18,309 nucleotides of DNA, from NCBI GenBank assembly GCA_002347085.1, contig DDWW01000054.1, positions 80,062-98,370 on the forward strand, read 5' to 3'. The notes beneath the pieces are model-generated. The model saw only the letters and a list, made by a program, of their open reading frames with translations, made no database searches and had not been told where the DNA came from. This DNA comes from Desulfobulbaceae bacterium UBA2276 (lineage in GTDB: Bacteria > Desulfobacterota > Desulfobulbia > Desulfobulbales > Desulfocapsaceae). The translations under genes and the position numbers were made by a program. This document shows positions 5,421 to 12,493 of the stretch, one piece after another (position 1 is the stretch's first letter; every line of letters begins with the position of its first letter).

Positions 5421-7004
5421 ATTCTCTCGAGTTTTGTGAAATTCAATAGCTGGCCATTTTTCCATGAAAAAGTTCAGCATCCATTCATTCTGGGCCAGAT
5501 AGGTCAGAAATCCCTCCGCATCCCGGGCCAGTGTCGCCTGATTTTTTCTTTCAAACTCCGCCATCTTTTTTGGATCGGCGCAGGTCACCCAGCGGGCGGC
5601 CTGATAGTTGATCGGTTCATAGACGGCATCAACGCTATACTCGTTTTTCAGCCGGGCCATGGTGACCTCAAATTGGAGCACGCCCACCGCGCCCATGATG
5701 TAATCAGCGCCGATGAGCGGCCGGAATACCTGGACCGCGCCTTCTTCCGCCAGTTGAATCAATCCCTTTTGCAGCTGTTTCATCTTCAGGGGATTTTTTA
5801 ACAAGACTCGGCGAAAGTGCTCCGGGGCAAAGTTGGGGATGCCGGTGAACTTAAGCGGCTCTTTGGGGGTGAAGGTGTCGCCGATCTTGATGGTGCCGTG
5901 GTTGTGCAGGCCGATGATGTCTCCGGGCCAGGCCTCTTCGACGTTGGCCCGATCCTGGGCCATGAAGATGGTGGCGTTGGCCAGGGTGATGTCTTTATTC
6001 AGGCGGTGATGGCGCACCTTCATGCCGCGGGTGAATTTTCCGGAGCAGATCCTGAAAAAAGCGATGCGGTCGCGATGGGCCGGGTTCATGTTGGCCTGGA
6101 TCTTGAACACGAAGCCGGAAAAATCCTCCTCGGTCGGTTCCACATCTCTTGTTACCGCCGCCCGTGGGCCGGGAGCAGGGGCCATCTCTACAAAGGCGTC
6201 AAGAAGTTCCTGGACTCCGAAGTTATTGACGGCGCTGCCAAAGAAGACCGGGGTCTGATTGGCCTTTATGAAGTGGTCATAGTCAAAGGGGTTGGCCGCG
6301 CCGGCCAGGAGTTCAAGGTCGGTGCGCAGTTCATTGGCCTGGTGGGTCCCGACCAGTTGGTCAAGGCGCGGATCGTCAAGGGAGTCGATGGTGATGCCCT
6401 GTTGTCCTCGGCTCTGCTGACCTGGGGTGAACAGGTGGAGCTGTTTCCGGTAGAGGTTATAAACTCCTTTAAAGGTCTTGCCCATGCCTATGGGCCAGGA
6501 CATGGGGGCGCATTCTATCTGGAGTTTTTCTTCGATCTCGGCCAGGATGTCGAGGGGCTCCATCCCTTCCCGATCCAGTTTGTTGATGAAGGTGATCAGC
6601 GGCGTGTTGCGCATCCGGCATACCTCCATCAGCTTTTCGGTCTGGGCCTCAACCCCTTTGGCGTTGTCGATGACCATGATAGCCGAATCAACGGCAGTCA
6701 GCACCCGGTAGGTATCCTCGGAAAAATCCTGATGGCCGGGGGTGTCGAGCAGATTGATCTCGTAATCACGGTAGGTGAATTTCATCACCGAGGTGGTGAC
6801 CGAGATGCCGCGTTCCTGCTCAATGGCCATCCAGTCGCTGGTGGCGCGCCGCGCTATCTTGCGTGATTTAACGGCCCCGGCCAGATTGATGGCGCCGCCA
6901 AAGAGGAGAAGTTTTTCGGTAAGGGTGGTCTTTCCGGCATCGGGATGGCTGATGATGCCAAAGGTGCGTCGTTTGGCTACTTCCTGTTCAAGTTGTTTGC
7001 TCAT
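5415..7004 (-). CDS. prfC: Peptide chain release factor 3 (RF3)
   Basis: A 529-residue translational GTPase, the normal length for RF3. The G motifs are complete: G1 SHPDAGKTT (19-27), switch region with RGISVTTSVM (65-74), G3 DTPGHQDF (87-94) and G4 NKLD (141-144). The DTPGHQDFSEDTYRVL segment separates RF3 from EF-G. Domains II and III follow (EPTEEDFSGFVFKIQANMNP; DIIGLHNHGTIKIGDTF). RF3 uses GTP to recycle RF1 and RF2 from the ribosome after peptide release. The start has no strong ribosome site, but MSKQLEQEVAKRRTFGIISHPDAGK is the usual N-terminus. The gene ends inside a 66-bp repeat that also ends era. A 177-bp gap separates it from the lipoprotein gene upstream, so it may have its own promoter. 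Confidence 0.97.
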   Translation of the reverse strand: MSKQLEQEVAKRRTFGIISHPDAGKTTLTEKLLLFGGAINLAGAVKSRKIARRATSDWMAIEQERGISVTTSVMKFTYRDYEINLLDTPGHQDFSEDTYRVLTAVDSAIMVIDNAKGVEAQTEKLMEVCRMRNTPLITFINKLDREGMEPLDILAEIEEKLQIECAPMSWPIGMGKTFKGVYNLYRKQLHLFTPGQQSRGQQGITIDSLDDPRLDQLVGTHQANELRTDLELLAGAANPFDYDHFIKANQTPVFFGSAVNNFGVQELLDAFVEMAPAPGPRAAVTRDVEPTEEDFSGFVFKIQANMNPAHRDRIAFFRICSGKFTRGMKVRHHRLNKDITLANATIFMAQDRANVEEAWPGDIIGLHNHGTIKIGDTFTPKEPLKFTGIPNFAPEHFRRVLLKNPLKMKQLQKGLIQLAEEGAVQVFRPLIGADYIMGAVGVLQFEVTMARLKNEYSVDAVYEPINYQAARWVTCADPKKMAEFERKNQATLARDAEGFLTYLAQNEWMLNFFMEKWPAIEFHKTRENF

Positions 7005-7181
7005 GATATTTTCGGGGTATAGCTCTTGCCTATCTTGTCTATAATGCGGGTTTATTTTGAGGTTTAAAGTCTTGGACCAGAGGGAAAACGGATTACAATA
7101 GGCTTTTTTGGCAGGAATGCAATGGGAAAACGTATTGACGGGATTACTTTCTCTGATGAATGCATGGAAAAGAGTTGCTTG

Positions 7182-8207
7182 TCAGAGATTCCAGCCCCAG
7201 TATTGAAGAAATTGAGGGAAATTCCGCATGTCTGATCGGTCTCGCGCCCAGAATTTGATGCTGGTATAGAAGGTTGTGCCGGTAATATCGCAGGGGGCAT
7301 AGTCCTTGTCTTCGCCAATACGCCAGTCCATTGCCCACCAGCTCATGAGAAGTCGCTCTCGGGTCTTAAAACTTTCTTTGACATACCCTTTTCTTGCCCC
7401 TTCCGTTTCAAAAAAGGAGGTGGTTGTTTCCCCAAGGGCTATTGTTTGCAAGGCCTGCATGGGAAGGAGCGGCGTGGCGACAGTCTGGTGCTTGGGGGTC
7501 AGTTCAGCCTCAACTGCCATGGTTATCCCCCTGACCCGGTGGGTGTCAGGCCTGATGGTTATAACCATTCCGGGCGTCCGGTCACCATCTGTTTGCTTAT
7601 CTTTTAATTGTAACATGCCGGGGAGAGATTCCCCATATATCTCTTGCACCTTCTGGTTCCAGCCTTCAGGAAAGGCCTCCAACGATAAAAATGAGGTTGG
7701 GGTAAAGGCGAGATAGCAGCCACAGGTGTGGACGGTTGTGATCAGCACTGGTTGCTCCTGGGCGTTGATAGTGACAATCACGAGCAGTCCCAGATTTTTG
7801 CCGCTGGTCAGGTAAAAAGGAGACAGGGTGGCAGGGGTTTCCTGGAAATGTATCCTGTAGATCAGGTTGGTATAGGTCCCCTTTTCGGTTTGAAAGGAAT
7901 ACTGCTCGCTATACAGTGCGGCTTGATCAGGGTCTATGGAGATACGAACAGCGCCGTCCTGATCTTTCCAGGCGACAGGAGTGCCGATACGATTGTGGGG
8001 AATATGGTTGTCCTCAACAAGAAAGACAGGGGCGAAACGGGTGAGGTCTCGAAGGGAAGATGGGGCTTCAGGCCCACCGGTACGGGGCACATAGGCGGTT
8101 GCCGGAGTGCTGATTGGTGCCGGATCGACGCGCAGAGAGGCGCAACCGGGTAGGATCAGCAAGAGAAAAAGAGTGATTCTGGAGAGGGGATTGAAGATAT
8201 TCTTCAT
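7182..8207 (-). CDS. Predicted lipoprotein of unknown function
   Basis: A 341-residue protein with a lipoprotein signal: MKNIFNPLSR, a hydrophobic core and the lipobox LPGC with Cys22 as the lipid-bearing residue. Residue 23 is Ala, not Asp, so outer-membrane sorting is expected. The mature protein is soluble and has no repeat or coiled coil. A compact HTCGCYLAF motif (His160, Cys162, Cys164) could bind metal or heme-type ligands or form a disulfide; this is inference. I do not recognise the family. The gene follows the DUF3047 gene by 20 bp, and its ribosome site GGAGGG is buried in a small hairpin that begins at the DUF3047 stop codon, which suggests that the two are translated in step and act together in the envelope. 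Confidence 0.8.
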   Translation of the reverse strand: MKNIFNPLSRITLFLLLILPGCASLRVDPAPISTPATAYVPRTGGPEAPSSLRDLTRFAPVFLVEDNHIPHNRIGTPVAWKDQDGAVRISIDPDQAALYSEQYSFQTEKGTYTNLIYRIHFQETPATLSPFYLTSGKNLGLLVIVTINAQEQPVLITTVHTCGCYLAFTPTSFLSLEAFPEGWNQKVQEIYGESLPGMLQLKDKQTDGDRTPGMVITIRPDTHRVRGITMAVEAELTPKHQTVATPLLPMQALQTIALGETTTSFFETEGARKGYVKESFKTRERLLMSWWAMDWRIGEDKDYAPCDITGTTFYTSIKFWARDRSDMRNFPQFLQYWGWNL

Positions 8208-8213
8208 TTTATT

Positions 8214-8228
8214 AGCCCTCCGAGGGCT
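8214..8228 (-). promoter_or_regulatory. Hairpin covering the ribosome binding site of the lipoprotein gene
   Basis: In mRNA direction the sequence is AGCCCTCGGAGGGCT, a 6-bp stem (AGCCCT/AGGGCT) with a 3-nt loop. The right arm contains the ribosome site GGAGGG, 8 nt before the ATG at 8207. The left arm starts at the last base of the DUF3047 TGA stop. A ribosome finishing DUF3047 would melt the hairpin and free the site, the normal layout for translational coupling. Confidence 0.55.
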
Positions 8229-8893
8229 CAGTCATGCGTGAAGGAGATGTCATCATAATAGGCGGTCGTCTGCTGGCCGCTATTGTCGGTGTCGGTCATG
8301 ATGGCTACGGCATCTATGTATCTGATCTCTGTTCCAAAGAACTCCTTGAGATCTTCTGCGACATTACGTTTTTCCTGATACCAGGTTGCCGCCGTGTCGG
8401 TGGATGAACGGAGGGCAAGCATCATGGCACTCTTGCCGGCAAAGGCATTGGGCCAACTCTCCCCGGCGGACGAGGCGGAGGCCCAGACATAATTGATGGC
8501 CTTGGTGTTCCAGAAGAACAGGCCGCCGTCAATGACCACATAGATTCGCGCCCCATAGTCATCGCCGGATTTTGTCTTTTCGTCGAGCGCATGCAGGGGT
8601 TTGTCAACGCGCCATCGCCAGTTCAGGTAGGGGGTTTGGTGCAGGTCGATGCGCTTCTTTTTGAACAATCCCGAGGCTGCCGCCTGGCTGGTGGCCTTGA
8701 CGACTGTTTCGTGTCCTTCCGTGACAATCTGATACTCGGTCTTTCCGGAAAAGCTCTTTTCCTCCCACCCGCTCAGACCGTCAGTTGCAAAATCACTCAT
8801 AGCAACTTTTTCAGGTTCGCCACCTTGGGCTGGGCTGGTGAGCAGGAGCAGGAAGCCTAATTCGCAATAAAGTATAGAGAAGAGGAGATTCAT
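8228..8893 (-). CDS. DUF3047 family exported protein
   Basis: A 221-residue protein when started at the ATG at 8893-8891. A longer frame to 8974 exists (GTG start), but the inner ATG begins a proper signal peptide (MNLLFSILYCELGFLLLLTSPAQG), so it is preferred. The mature part has DUF3047 features: FATDGLSGWEEKSFSGKTEY near the start, LNWRWRVDKPL in the middle, GDDYGARIYVVIDGG, and the end TDTDNSGQQTTAYYDDISF, typical of a beta-sandwich that resembles carbohydrate-binding folds. The family is periplasmic and of unknown function. The lipoprotein gene follows after 20 bp and appears to be coupled to it. No clear ribosome site is seen upstream (CTTAACAACA), so translation may be weak. Confidence 0.8.
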   Translation of the reverse strand: MNLLFSILYCELGFLLLLTSPAQGGEPEKVAMSDFATDGLSGWEEKSFSGKTEYQIVTEGHETVVKATSQAAASGLFKKKRIDLHQTPYLNWRWRVDKPLHALDEKTKSGDDYGARIYVVIDGGLFFWNTKAINYVWASASSAGESWPNAFAGKSAMMLALRSSTDTAATWYQEKRNVAEDLKEFFGTEIRYIDAVAIMTDTDNSGQQTTAYYDDISFTHD

Positions 8894-9056
8894 TGTTGTT
8901 AAGGTCGGTAGTAAAATTTCAATGTGGATGCCGGGAAGAATCTCCGTCCCAGCTGTTGGTGTCGAGTGCCTCACAGAAAGTATCTTGGGGGTACGAGTTC
9001 AAGATGGTTGCAGGCCCGACCGACAAAATAAACACTTAATTCAGAAGAAGAATGAA

Positions 9057-10580
9057 TTACCGTCTGCCGCCCAGGATGGAGCCCAGCACTCCGCGAATGA
9101 CGGCGCGGCCAATCTGGCTGCCGATGGAGCGTGCCGTGCTCTTGGCCAAGGCCTCTATCGCCCCTTCCCGGCGGCGGCCACCGGTGCCGGGCGTGCCGTT
9201 CAAGATGTTGCCGATTATGGAGCCTACACCATTATTGGCTTGTTGGCTCTCGGTCTGGGCCCGCATCGTTGCCTGGGCGTTTGCCTCGGCCTGCATGGTG
9301 GCCTGGGCGGCGCGAGTCTTGATGATTTCGTAGGCGGATTCGCGGTCAACCTGTTGGTCGTAAATTCCAGCGACCAGCGAAGACTGGATCAGGGTGCGGC
9401 GTTGGCTCTCGTCAATGGGGCCGATATGTCCCTGGGGCGGGACGATGAAGGCGCGTTCTACGACACTGGGGCTGCCTTTCTCGTCCAGGCAGGAAACCAG
9501 GGCCTCACCCACGCCAAGCTCGGTGATAACCGTGGCCTCGTCTAACCGGTCGTTGTCGCGCATGGTCTCGGCCGCGGCCTTCACCGCCTTCTGGTCGCGC
9601 ACGGAGAAGGCGCGCAGGGCGTGTTGTATCCGGTTGCCAAGCTGTGACAGCACCTTGTCCGGGATGTCATCCGGGTTCTGGGTGACAAAGAACACCCCCA
9701 CCCCCTTGGAGCGAATCAGTCGCACCACCTGTTCGATCTTGTCCACCAGGGCGCCTGGGGCATCACTGAACAGCAGATGCGCCTCGTCGAAGAAGAACAC
9801 TAATTTGGGTTTGTCCAGGTCGCCCGCCTCAGGCAGGTTCTCGAACAGTTCGGAGAGCAGCCACAGGAGCAGCGTGGCGTACATCTTGGGGGACTGCATC
9901 AGCGTGTCGGCAGTAAGGATGTTGATGATGCCCTTGCCGCGCTCTGTCTGGATCAGGTCGGCGATATTGAGCATCGGCTCGCCGAAAATCTTGTCGCCGC
10001 CCTGTGACTCCAGGGCCAGCAGGCCGCGCTGGATCGCGCCAATGCTTGCGGCCGAGATATTGCCGTATTCGGTGGTGAAGGCCTTGGCGTTCTCGCCCAC
10101 GTATTGGAGCATGGCGCGCAAGTCTTTGAGATCAAGGAGCAAGAGGCCGTTGGCATCTGCTACCTTGAAGACCAGGTTCAGCACCCCGGCCTGGGTCTCG
10201 TTGAGCTCCAGCATCCTCGACAGCAGTAAGGGGCCCATGTCGGAAATGGTGGCCCGCACCGGATGGCCCATCTTGCCGAAGGCGTCCCAGAAGGTGACCG
10301 GGAAACCCTGAAATGCGTATTCGGGGAGTCCGAGTTTCTGGATTCGCTCGGCCACCTTGGGGTTACCGCCCCCCGGTTGGGAGATGCCGGACAGGTCGCC
10401 TTTGACATCGGACATGAAACAGGGCACACCAATGCTTGAGAAATGCTCGGCCAGGGTTTGCAGGGTGACAGTCTTGCCGGTGCCGGTGGCGCCGGTGATC
10501 AGTCCGTGCCGGTTGGCCATCTGCGGCAGCAGGAAGATCTCGGTACTGTCATTCTTGGCAATGAAGAGGGGGGCGGCCAT
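9057..10580 (-). CDS. HerA-like ATPase, DUF853 family (YjgR-like)
   Basis: A 507-residue cytoplasmic P-loop ATPase of the HerA/FtsK class. Walker A is GATGTGKT (30-37), Walker B is LVFFFDEAH (260-268), and a sensor-type Gln/Asn follows in VGVFFVTQNPDDIP (about 289-302). The segment MSDVKGDLSGI (about 56-66) and the length match the E. coli YjgR type (DUF853). After about residue 415 comes a low-complexity linker rich in Ala, Gln and Gly, then the conserved glycine/arginine-rich tail IGRAVIRGVLGSILGGRR. HerA proteins form hexamers that move DNA, often with the nuclease NurA; no NurA gene is next to it, as is usual for YjgR. The true role of this branch is unknown. The ribosome site AAGGAGAA is strong. 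Downstream lies the DUF3047 gene, 163 bp away. Confidence 0.9.
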   Translation of the reverse strand: MAAPLFIAKNDSTEIFLLPQMANRHGLITGATGTGKTVTLQTLAEHFSSIGVPCFMSDVKGDLSGISQPGGGNPKVAERIQKLGLPEYAFQGFPVTFWDAFGKMGHPVRATISDMGPLLLSRMLELNETQAGVLNLVFKVADANGLLLLDLKDLRAMLQYVGENAKAFTTEYGNISAASIGAIQRGLLALESQGGDKIFGEPMLNIADLIQTERGKGIINILTADTLMQSPKMYATLLLWLLSELFENLPEAGDLDKPKLVFFFDEAHLLFSDAPGALVDKIEQVVRLIRSKGVGVFFVTQNPDDIPDKVLSQLGNRIQHALRAFSVRDQKAVKAAAETMRDNDRLDEATVITELGVGEALVSCLDEKGSPSVVERAFIVPPQGHIGPIDESQRRTLIQSSLVAGIYDQQVDRESAYEIIKTRAAQATMQAEANAQATMRAQTESQQANNGVGSIIGNILNGTPGTGGRRREGAIEALAKSTARSIGSQIGRAVIRGVLGSILGGRR

Positions 10581-10897
10581 GGCAATTCTCCTTGAAAGTA
10601 AGCGTGCATTTTAACACGAAAAGTCTGGATCTATCGCAATATATTTCTCTCTACCACTCAACGCCGACACTGTTAAGGATAATGAGAGACAGTTCATGGT
10701 TTGTCCTGCATTGATAGAAAAAACGAATGATAATGTAAGGTCGGAGTAGGATTGAATCCTTCATAAACAAAGGGCGAAAACTTAAATGTACGCTACTGCA
10801 AATTGTTCTATGTCTGAAATAACCGGCTAACCGAGTTGCTGTCCTTGAAAGAACGCGGCTATTTCCAGTCCGGTTGATTGACTGACTGGTTAGAAAA
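10581..10897. other. Gene-free stretch between the DUF853 ATPase and the NYN-LOTUS gene
   Basis: About 317 bp. An 85-codon open frame crosses it on the minus strand but has no recognisable protein, no ribosome site and a composition rich in Arg, Ser and Ile, so it is rejected. A 13-bp palindrome (AGGATT-G-AATCCT, 10748-10760) is present. No convincing sigma-70 promoter for the ATPase gene was found, although it should lie here. The stretch may hold decayed coding DNA. Confidence 0.5.
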
Positions 10898-11704
10898 TTA
10901 TTTCGCACGAAGATACAGAACCTTCTGGTTTGATCCTGATGCTTGTCGTTCTTCTGTCACAAAGATGTCTGTCTTTGCTTTGACAAGATCAGAGAGCTTT
11001 TTGTAACCGTAAAGCCTGGAGTCAAAGTCTGGTTGCAACTTGGTAAGGTAGCTCCCGAAAGTACCAAGTTGCGCCCATCCTGCGTCGTCAGTTGACTGTT
11101 CCAGGGCGGTTAGAACAAAATTTTCGGGAAATTCCTGGGTTGGCTCAGTTGCTTCGGGAGGAGCCTTAGGCATCACGGACTTTTTTTCATTTTCAACTTT
11201 TGGCGGCAGACCGATTTGCTTGTCTGCGGTACTTGGACGAAGGACTTCAGTAAACACAAACTTGTGGCAGGCATTTCGGAACGAATCCGGTGTTTTCTTT
11301 TCTCCAAATCCAAGAACCGTAAGACCCTCTTCACGCAACCGCATCGCAAGACCTGTAAAATCACTATCGCTGGTGACTAAACAGAAACCATCAAACTTAC
11401 GGGTATATAGCAAATCCATCGCATCGATAATTAGAGTGCTATCCGTGGCGTTCTTGCCGGTTGTGTACGCAAACTGTTGGACTGGCTTAATGGCGTATCT
11501 CTGCAACACCTTTTTCCATGAAGCACTTGTTGGAGCAGTGAAATCCCCATATATGCGTCTCACAGTTGCTTCACCAAATCTTGCTATTTCAGCGAGAAGA
11601 CCTTCAATGACAGCAGCTTGAGCATTGTCAGCGTCAATGAGAACTGCCAATCGAAGAGTTGGCTCTTCGGACTCAATTTTTGCAATTAATCGTGGGGAAA
11701 CCAT
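10898..11704 (-). CDS. NYN domain (PIN-like RNase) protein with C-terminal OST-HTH/LOTUS domain
   Basis: A 268-residue protein. The N-terminal NYN domain has the acidic residues of PIN-like nucleases: VLIDADN (Asp24, Asp26, Asn27), IYGD (51-54), DSTLIIDAMDLL (Asp88, Asp94) and VTSDSDF (Asp113, Asp115), ending with CHKFVFTEVL. A proline- and glutamate-rich linker (about 158-195) leads to an OST-HTH/LOTUS RNA-binding domain (about 196-268: FVLTALEQSTDDAGWAQLG, then LYGYKKLSDLVKA and the YLR end). LabA/DUF88-type proteins of this build occur widely in bacteria and are thought to cut or bind RNA. The ATG at 11704 is chosen because GGAG lies 8 nt before it; the longer frame starts with TTG. It is downstream of the toxin-antitoxin pair, separated by two hairpins. 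Confidence 0.88.
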   Translation of the reverse strand: MVSPRLIAKIESEEPTLRLAVLIDADNAQAAVIEGLLAEIARFGEATVRRIYGDFTAPTSASWKKVLQRYAIKPVQQFAYTTGKNATDSTLIIDAMDLLYTRKFDGFCLVTSDSDFTGLAMRLREEGLTVLGFGEKKTPDSFRNACHKFVFTEVLRPSTADKQIGLPPKVENEKKSVMPKAPPEATEPTQEFPENFVLTALEQSTDDAGWAQLGTFGSYLTKLQPDFDSRLYGYKKLSDLVKAKTDIFVTEERQASGSNQKVLYLRAK

Positions 11705-11757
11705 GGGTTCTCCAATTTTCTTAGGTAAATTAGGGGCCCTTCCTACATTTTTCAATT

Positions 11758-11817
11758 ATTCCGGTGAAAGCCGGAATCTGGTCTTATCGGAGTCTCGCAG
11801 GCTCGCTACCCTGCGAG
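11758..11817. repeat. Two hairpins between the toxin gene and the NYN-LOTUS gene
   Basis: ATTCCGG (11758-11764) pairs with CCGGAAT (11771-11777) around TGAAAG. CTCGCAGG (11794-11801) pairs with CCTGCGAG (11810-11817) around 8 nt. The first resembles the widespread proteobacterial short repeat of the type ATTCCGG-loop-CCGGAATC. Neither is followed by a T-run. They lie at the end of the toxin-antitoxin transcript and may protect it or limit read-through into the NYN gene. Confidence 0.55.
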
Positions 11818-11855
11818 TGCTTCAATCTTGGCCCCCTGAGATAGATTCCCTTATG

Positions 11856-12140
11856 CTATTGGTTTTTCAGGTAACTCTTTAGGTCTCTGTAATAATTTTC
11901 ATGCGGCCCGAGCATGATAAGTTCGAGACTTTCCTCAGGGACGACACGGTAAGCAAGAAGGTAGAGTTGATTTTGAAGATTGAACTTGTGAACAAAAATA
12001 CCCCTCAAATCACCTTTCTTTTCAGAACCGATGGAGGGGTTTTGGATAATCTGCTTGATTTCATGGTCTAATTCATTTTTTTCTTGTTTGTTGAACTTCT
12101 TGACTCTTTTTTCAAAGGATCTTGATTGATAAATCTTCAT
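11856..12140 (-). CDS. RelE/ParE superfamily toxin of a type II toxin-antitoxin system
   Basis: A 94-residue basic protein. It begins MKIYQSRSFEKRVKKFNKQEK, the usual first strand and helix of the fold, continues with GDLRGIFVHKFNLQNQLYLLAYRV (the beta-sheet with the conserved Arg) and ends LIMLGPHENYYRDLKSYL, where the HENYYRDLK motif is common in this branch. Members are either ribosome-dependent mRNA interferases or gyrase poisons; which applies cannot be told here. The start lies 6 bp after the stop of the antitoxin gene, so the two are co-expressed with antitoxin first, the usual order. The base composition is clearly more AT-rich than that of its neighbours, which fits horizontal transfer of the pair. 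Confidence 0.85.
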   Translation of the reverse strand: MKIYQSRSFEKRVKKFNKQEKNELDHEIKQIIQNPSIGSEKKGDLRGIFVHKFNLQNQLYLLAYRVVPEESLELIMLGPHENYYRDLKSYLKNQ

Positions 12141-12146
12141 CGATTT

Positions 12147-12365
12147 TCAACCAAATTGATATTCTGTTTTCTTGTCATGATCTAACTCTTCGATCCCAAT
12201 CAAAATTTCTTTGATGAGGCTGTAGGTTAAATCTGGATTTTCTTCCGAATATTTACCCAGTCTCGCCCAATACTCAATTTGACCAGTCAAAGATCGATGA
12301 TCAACTTTACTGTATTTCTTTGCTTCCCCTGCCAACTCTTCGGATATCCGTATCGCCATTGCCAT
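12147..12365 (-). CDS. ParD-like antitoxin
   Basis: A 72-residue protein, MAMAIRISEELAGEAKKYSKV at the start, which has the ribbon-helix look of ParD-like proteins (strand AIRIS, helix ELAGEAKKY, then DHRSLTGQIEYWARLGKYSEENPDLT). The SLTGQIEYWARLG segment is typical of the ParD_like family. The C-terminal part would wrap the toxin. The frame could start at 12380, but GGAGG lies 8 nt before the ATG at 12365, so the shorter form is preferred. It probably represses its own promoter, where an inverted repeat overlaps the -10 box. Confidence 0.82.
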   Translation of the reverse strand: MAMAIRISEELAGEAKKYSKVDHRSLTGQIEYWARLGKYSEENPDLTYSLIKEILIGIEELDHDKKTEYQFG

Positions 12366-12387
12366 GTTGTTTGCCTCCATGATTAAG

Positions 12388-12432
12388 TTTACAATATGCC
12401 TTCAATGTAAATCATAATGCAGCATAATGCAA
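12388..12432 (-). promoter_or_regulatory. Promoter and operator-like repeats of the toxin-antitoxin operon
   Basis: In the operon direction, TTGCAT (12432-12427) is the -35 box and TACATT (12409-12404) the -10 box, with a 17-bp spacer. An inverted repeat TTTACA (12388-12393) / TGTAAA (12406-12411) overlaps the -10 box. CATAATGCA is repeated directly at 12413-12421 and 12423-12431, a 10-bp (one helical turn) period over the spacer and -35 box. This fits autorepression by a ribbon-helix-helix antitoxin. Confidence 0.5.
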
Positions 12433-12451
12433 CTTTTGCCGCATTGTGGGC

Positions 12452-12480
12452 AAAAAGCTCTCTCCTTGCTCGTAGGGAGT
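12452..12480 (-). terminator. Candidate terminator of the RNase II/R gene
   Basis: Downstream of the RNase stop, the minus strand reads CTCC-CT, loop ACGAGCA, AG-GAG, then AGAGCTTTTTG. The stem is short (about 5 bp, with one bulged base) but is followed by a T-run. It shares the 12-mer CTACGAGCAAGG with the 66-bp element at the end of prfC. Confidence 0.4.
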
Positions 12481-12493
12481 GTATGGAAATCAA

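Noticed and set aside
5817..6866. Long plus-strand open frame (349 codons) opposite prfC
   Set aside because: It lies fully antisense to a certain gene, has no family features and no ribosome site; it results from the GC-rich third positions of prfC.
7150..7188. Terminator after the lipoprotein gene (TCTCTGA / TCAGAGA)
   Set aside because: The 7-bp arms are 25 nt apart, one includes the stop codon, and no T-run follows, so it is not a convincing terminator.
9394..10311. Plus-strand open frame of 305 codons opposite the DUF853 ATPase
   Set aside because: Ser/Arg-rich shadow translation of a strand with a clear Walker A and B ATPase.
10868..10892. Short TGAT/TGAC/TGAC/TGGT tandem tract
   Set aside because: Only four imperfect 4-bp units; can arise by chance.
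10651..10908. 85-codon minus-strand frame between the NYN-LOTUS and DUF853 genes
   Set aside because: No ribosome site, no family likeness, odd composition; treated as non-coding.
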